A DNA stretch of 64,000 nt from CAIQPV01 sp964480365 (GTDB lineage: Bacteria > Pseudomonadota > Gammaproteobacteria > Burkholderiales > Gallionellaceae), in contig CAYZPM010000019.1 of assembly GCA_964480365.1 (NCBI GenBank), forward strand, positions 1 through 64,000. Direction: 5' to 3'. This document shows, piece by piece, positions 61,831 to 64,000 of this stretch (position 1 is its first letter; every line of letters starts with the position of its first letter). The notes below the pieces were generated by a model that was not told the DNA's origin, did no database searches, and saw only the letters and a list, made by a program, of their open reading frames with translations. The position numbers were made by a program, and so were the translations under genes.

Positions 61831-62460
61831 CTATTGACCGGGATCATGCTGCTTGGCATTGATGCGTATCAGCGCCTGTAATGCCGCATATACCAACAAT
61901 ACCACGACCAAACTGGACAGAAATCCTGCCATCACATCCGCCGGGAAGTGCGCGCCAAGACTGACTCTTGAAACTCCAACCCACAACACAAAGAATACAC
62001 CCACCACGCGCCCCCAGCGGGTAAGAATAGGCCACAAGCTGGCCACAACCAACATGGCAAATGACGAATGCCCACTCGGCAGGCTGTGATGATATTCCGG
62101 TTCGCCGATGATGTGCACAGTACCCAGCGGCAATGCCAGCGGTGGACGCGGGAAGTCAAGCAACGGCTTGAGTGCGCCAATCAACAGGCTATCCAGGTAG
62201 TAAGCAATGCTGAACACTGCAATTACCGCCATCCAGCGGGTGGCTTGGGCCTGATAACGCGTGGAATCCTGTATCGGTGTTTTAACAAAAACAAAAAGCG
62301 CAACAAGCGCCGTCAATCCGAGATAAATCGGGAAAACCGTATGCTCTCCCAACCCCGTGCCCAGCAGCATGAATTTATCCAGATAGTCTGCCCGAATATC
62401 ATTAATGGCATGGAACAACCAGACGTTAGCGCCGCCCCAGTCATAAAATATTTCTTTCAT
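61831..62460 (-). CDS. PAP2 family membrane phosphatase
   Basis: This 209-residue protein has about five membrane helices. PAP2 motifs are complete: KPLLDFPRP (KxxxxxxRP), HSLPSGHSSF (PSGH) and SRVSLGAHFPADVMAG (SRxxxxxHxxxD). Start placed at MKEIFYDW; a longer frame to 62544 adds a Cys/Arg-rich, non-homologous extension that overlaps the DUF4337 gene. Substrates in this family are lipid phosphates such as undecaprenyl or phosphatidylglycerol phosphate. It follows the DUF4337 gene by 11 bases, so it is probably the second gene of that operon. Confidence 0.9.
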   Translation of the reverse strand: MKEIFYDWGGANVWLFHAINDIRADYLDKFMLLGTGLGEHTVFPIYLGLTALVALFVFVKTPIQDSTRYQAQATRWMAVIAVFSIAYYLDSLLIGALKPLLDFPRPPLALPLGTVHIIGEPEYHHSLPSGHSSFAMLVVASLWPILTRWGRVVGVFFVLWVGVSRVSLGAHFPADVMAGFLSSLVVVLLVYAALQALIRINAKQHDPGQ

Positions 62461-62471
62461 GAAGGTAGTGT

Positions 62472-63041
62472 CTACGCAAACAGTGTGGTCAACCACAAAC
62501 CGACACCGCCTGCGGCAGCCGCACCCGCCACGTAAAACAACCATTTCTTGCGCGTCAACACAGTAATGGAAGCCAGGGAGATCGCAATCTGAACCAGCGT
62601 CATGGCCTGTGCCAACTTGTGGTGCGGATGCATTGCATGTTCACTTTCCTCATTAGCCTTCTCGGATTCCGCCTCCAGTTCCTCGGCCTTCGTCTTGATC
62701 TCTTTCTTTTCTTTATCGTATTTTTCGACCAGATCCTTGAAATAACCCTGCCTCTGTGCGGGCGCAAATTCAGCGGCAAGCTCCATCAGATGCCCCTTGC
62801 TACTCTTGGCTTGATAGAAATTCCACTGATCCGAAGCTTGTGCTTTTTTCAGCACGGCTTCATTCTTGAACAACATGGCTTCATTCTGAGTGGCCCCACC
62901 TTGATAACTGATGATCGCGCCAACAGTAGCTAAAATTGCAGTAAAGATTGCAACATATCCTGCAAGCCCGTCCCCGCCCTCGGCATGATGTTCAACTTCG
63001 TGTTCATGGGCACCGTGCACATGGAATCCATCTTCTGACAT
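62472..63041 (-). CDS. DUF4337 membrane protein
   Basis: This 189-residue protein has a His-rich N-terminus (HVHGAHEHEVEHHAEG), a membrane helix (GYVAIFTAILATVGAIIS), then NEAMLFKNEAVLKKAQASDQWNFYQAKSSKGHLMELA, the DUF4337 signature (in pieces NEAVLKKAQASDQWNFYQ and AKSSKGH), a charged coiled coil and two C-terminal helices. AAGGAAACAAT precedes the ATG. The His-rich tail could bind metal. The function is unknown. It is in an operon with the PAP2 phosphatase. Confidence 0.85.
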   Translation of the reverse strand: MSEDGFHVHGAHEHEVEHHAEGGDGLAGYVAIFTAILATVGAIISYQGGATQNEAMLFKNEAVLKKAQASDQWNFYQAKSSKGHLMELAAEFAPAQRQGYFKDLVEKYDKEKKEIKTKAEELEAESEKANEESEHAMHPHHKLAQAMTLVQIAISLASITVLTRKKWLFYVAGAAAAGGVGLWLTTLFA

Positions 63042-63545
63042 ATTGTTTCCTTGATTTTGATAATTCGAAAAATTGGCGAATAGACCATTATAGTTGTTGA
63101 GGGTTCCCTACGCGATATTAACGAACACAGCAGTTGTGCGGAAGATATTTACTGCCAGCCATAATTGTGGGTGTAAATGCCTCTCGTGGCTTAAGTCAGT
63201 ACAACAGTACAATATAACTAAACAGTATGACGTACAAGTATACCGAGTAAAGTAGTGCGATCCATTGTGAACCATTTCAATGCGAGGGGATTCATCATGA
63301 AAAATCAGTTGCCCTGATGAACTAACAAGCCATCTGACGAAGCACGGTGAAACATGCGCTAAGTAATTGGTTGATAGAATTATCGATATGGCTAAGCCAT
63401 TTTCAGGTTGAAAGCGAACTCAAGTAATTCAGGGAGAATACGACGGCATACGCAAAAAATCCGGAAAATAAATGAATCCCCATGTTATGTTACGAAAATG
63501 TAAAATCGGTATTCACATACATAGCACAACACAAAGGAAATCAAA
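63042..63545. other. Intergenic region without gene
   Basis: This 504-bp AT-rich gap lies between the divergent DUF4337 and small-protein genes. Only very short frames are present. It contains small local repeats (ACAGTACAA) but no recognisable RNA or operator. The ribosome site AAAGGA for the next gene is at its right end. Confidence 0.5.
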
Positions 63546-63842
63546 ATGGCTCTTGATTGGTTTGACGCAAACGATGCTGAAAATTTTGGTAAGTCTCTGG
63601 CTCAATTTTTCATCCAAAATATCCCTCTTCGCTCTGAAGGTGTACCCAATAATGCTCTCTCCAAACAATTTGAAACGGTAGACAAAATGTATCTCCAGAT
63701 AGATCAGTTCAAAGCTGATCACAAGCTGAACATTTACAAAAAATCAAAGCTGGGAAGCGCCTTTAAATTTGAATTGGCCGCTGCAGGATACGAACCCACG
63801 TTCGTGGATCAGGTGACAAAAGGATTGATACAAAAACTCTGA
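63546..63842 (+). CDS. Small soluble protein of unknown function
   Basis: This 98-residue protein begins MALDWFDANDAENFGKSLAQ. CACAAAGGAAATCAAA gives a ribosome site before this ATG. It is helical, charged and without signal peptide, ending FVDQVTKGLIQKL. I do not recognise a family. The stop TGA overlaps the ATG of the next frame, pointing to a two-gene unit. AT-rich composition and a small-protein pair are typical of accessory modules (for example toxin-antitoxin or regulatory pairs), but there is no motif to support a choice. Confidence 0.65.
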   Translation: MALDWFDANDAENFGKSLAQFFIQNIPLRSEGVPNNALSKQFETVDKMYLQIDQFKADHKLNIYKKSKLGSAFKFELAAAGYEPTFVDQVTKGLIQKL

Positions 63843-64000
63843 TGTTCGTTGGTAACATCTACCCCAAGACTGACATGCTTAATTGGCTCAAAACACTTTA
63901 TCCACCCCCCCAAAAGATGCCATGTGAAACCGCCGTCGCTGGGTCGTCCAACGTACCCGCGAGACAAACCGCAGTTCTGGATAAAAGCACAGCCTATAAA
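63842..64000 (+). CDS. Start of an overlapping downstream gene (partial)
   Basis: The ATG at 63842-63844 overlaps the preceding stop (TGATG). The frame is open for 53 codons to the window end (MFVGNIYPKTDMLNWLKTL and onward, then a Pro-rich PPPQKM). It is not recognised. The overlap implies translational coupling with the 98-residue protein. It cannot be described further because the window ends. Confidence 0.5.
   Translation, partial: MFVGNIYPKTDMLNWLKTLYPPPQKMPCETAVAGSSNVPARQTAVLDKSTAYK

Overview
The window reads as chromosome from a betaproteobacterium. The ndk-rlmN-pilW-rodZ-ispG / hisS-yfgM-bamB-der gene order, nadE-glnB, two PEP-CTERM proteins, a DUF3443/DUF2844 pair, a bacteriohemerythrin-GGDEF protein and several haem-c proteins together point to a free-living, probably microaerophilic member of the Nitrosomonadales (Gallionellaceae-like). 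That placement is inferred from gene content; no rRNA or tRNA gene was found to confirm it.

Layout. 0-6 kb: the end of a sulfotransferase-like gene, purL, nnrD and a spermidine-synthase-like protein. 6-18 kb: a small unknown protein, the DUF3443/DUF2844 exported pair, an orphan GspF-like membrane protein, a multi-PAS histidine kinase with a receiver, a rhodanese, glgX, an APH/P-loop kinase fusion and an NlpC/P60 lipoprotein. 18-25 kb: a haem-binding GGDEF-EAL protein, an ATP-grasp protein, mltB with a translationally coupled 47-residue membrane protein, trxB and an Smr-domain gene. 25-28.5 kb: an AT-richer accessory block (trypsin-like protease, MORN protein, DnaQ-like exonuclease). 28.5-38.4 kb: housekeeping genes glnB, nadE, ompA-like, rmuC, a dienelactone hydrolase, der, bamB, yfgM and hisS. 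38.4-42 kb: an insertion that splits the usual ispG-hisS junction and carries a PEP-CTERM gene, a broken HDOD gene copy and an HDOD-pseudoreceiver-GGDEF gene. 42-46.6 kb: ispG, rodZ, pilW, rlmN and ndk. 46.9-51.7 kb: an HDOD paralogue, hemerythrin-PAS-GGDEF and a hybrid histidine kinase with an 11-G/C tract at its start. 52-58 kb: exported proteins (PEP-CTERM, phosphoesterase, di-haem peroxidase, unknown) and a prolyl 4-hydroxylase-like enzyme. 58-64 kb: rimO, a Sel1-repeat protein, HU, a PAP2 phosphatase, DUF4337 and two overlapping small unknown genes running off the end.

Signalling is a strong theme: three GGDEF proteins with different sensors (haem c, di-iron hemerythrin, HDOD/pseudoreceiver), two PAS kinases sharing one N-terminal module, and PII.

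The most unusual observation is a dispersed hairpin element of about 56-64 bp present five times. Its sequence ends are conserved while the apical stem changes by compensatory substitutions. It is nested inside other palindromic repeats, and two copies lie inside reading frames (nnrD and the ATP-grasp gene) in the same orientation and the same reading frame, each with an apparent empty-site counterpart elsewhere in the window. Other repeat types are also carried in frame by purL and rlmN.
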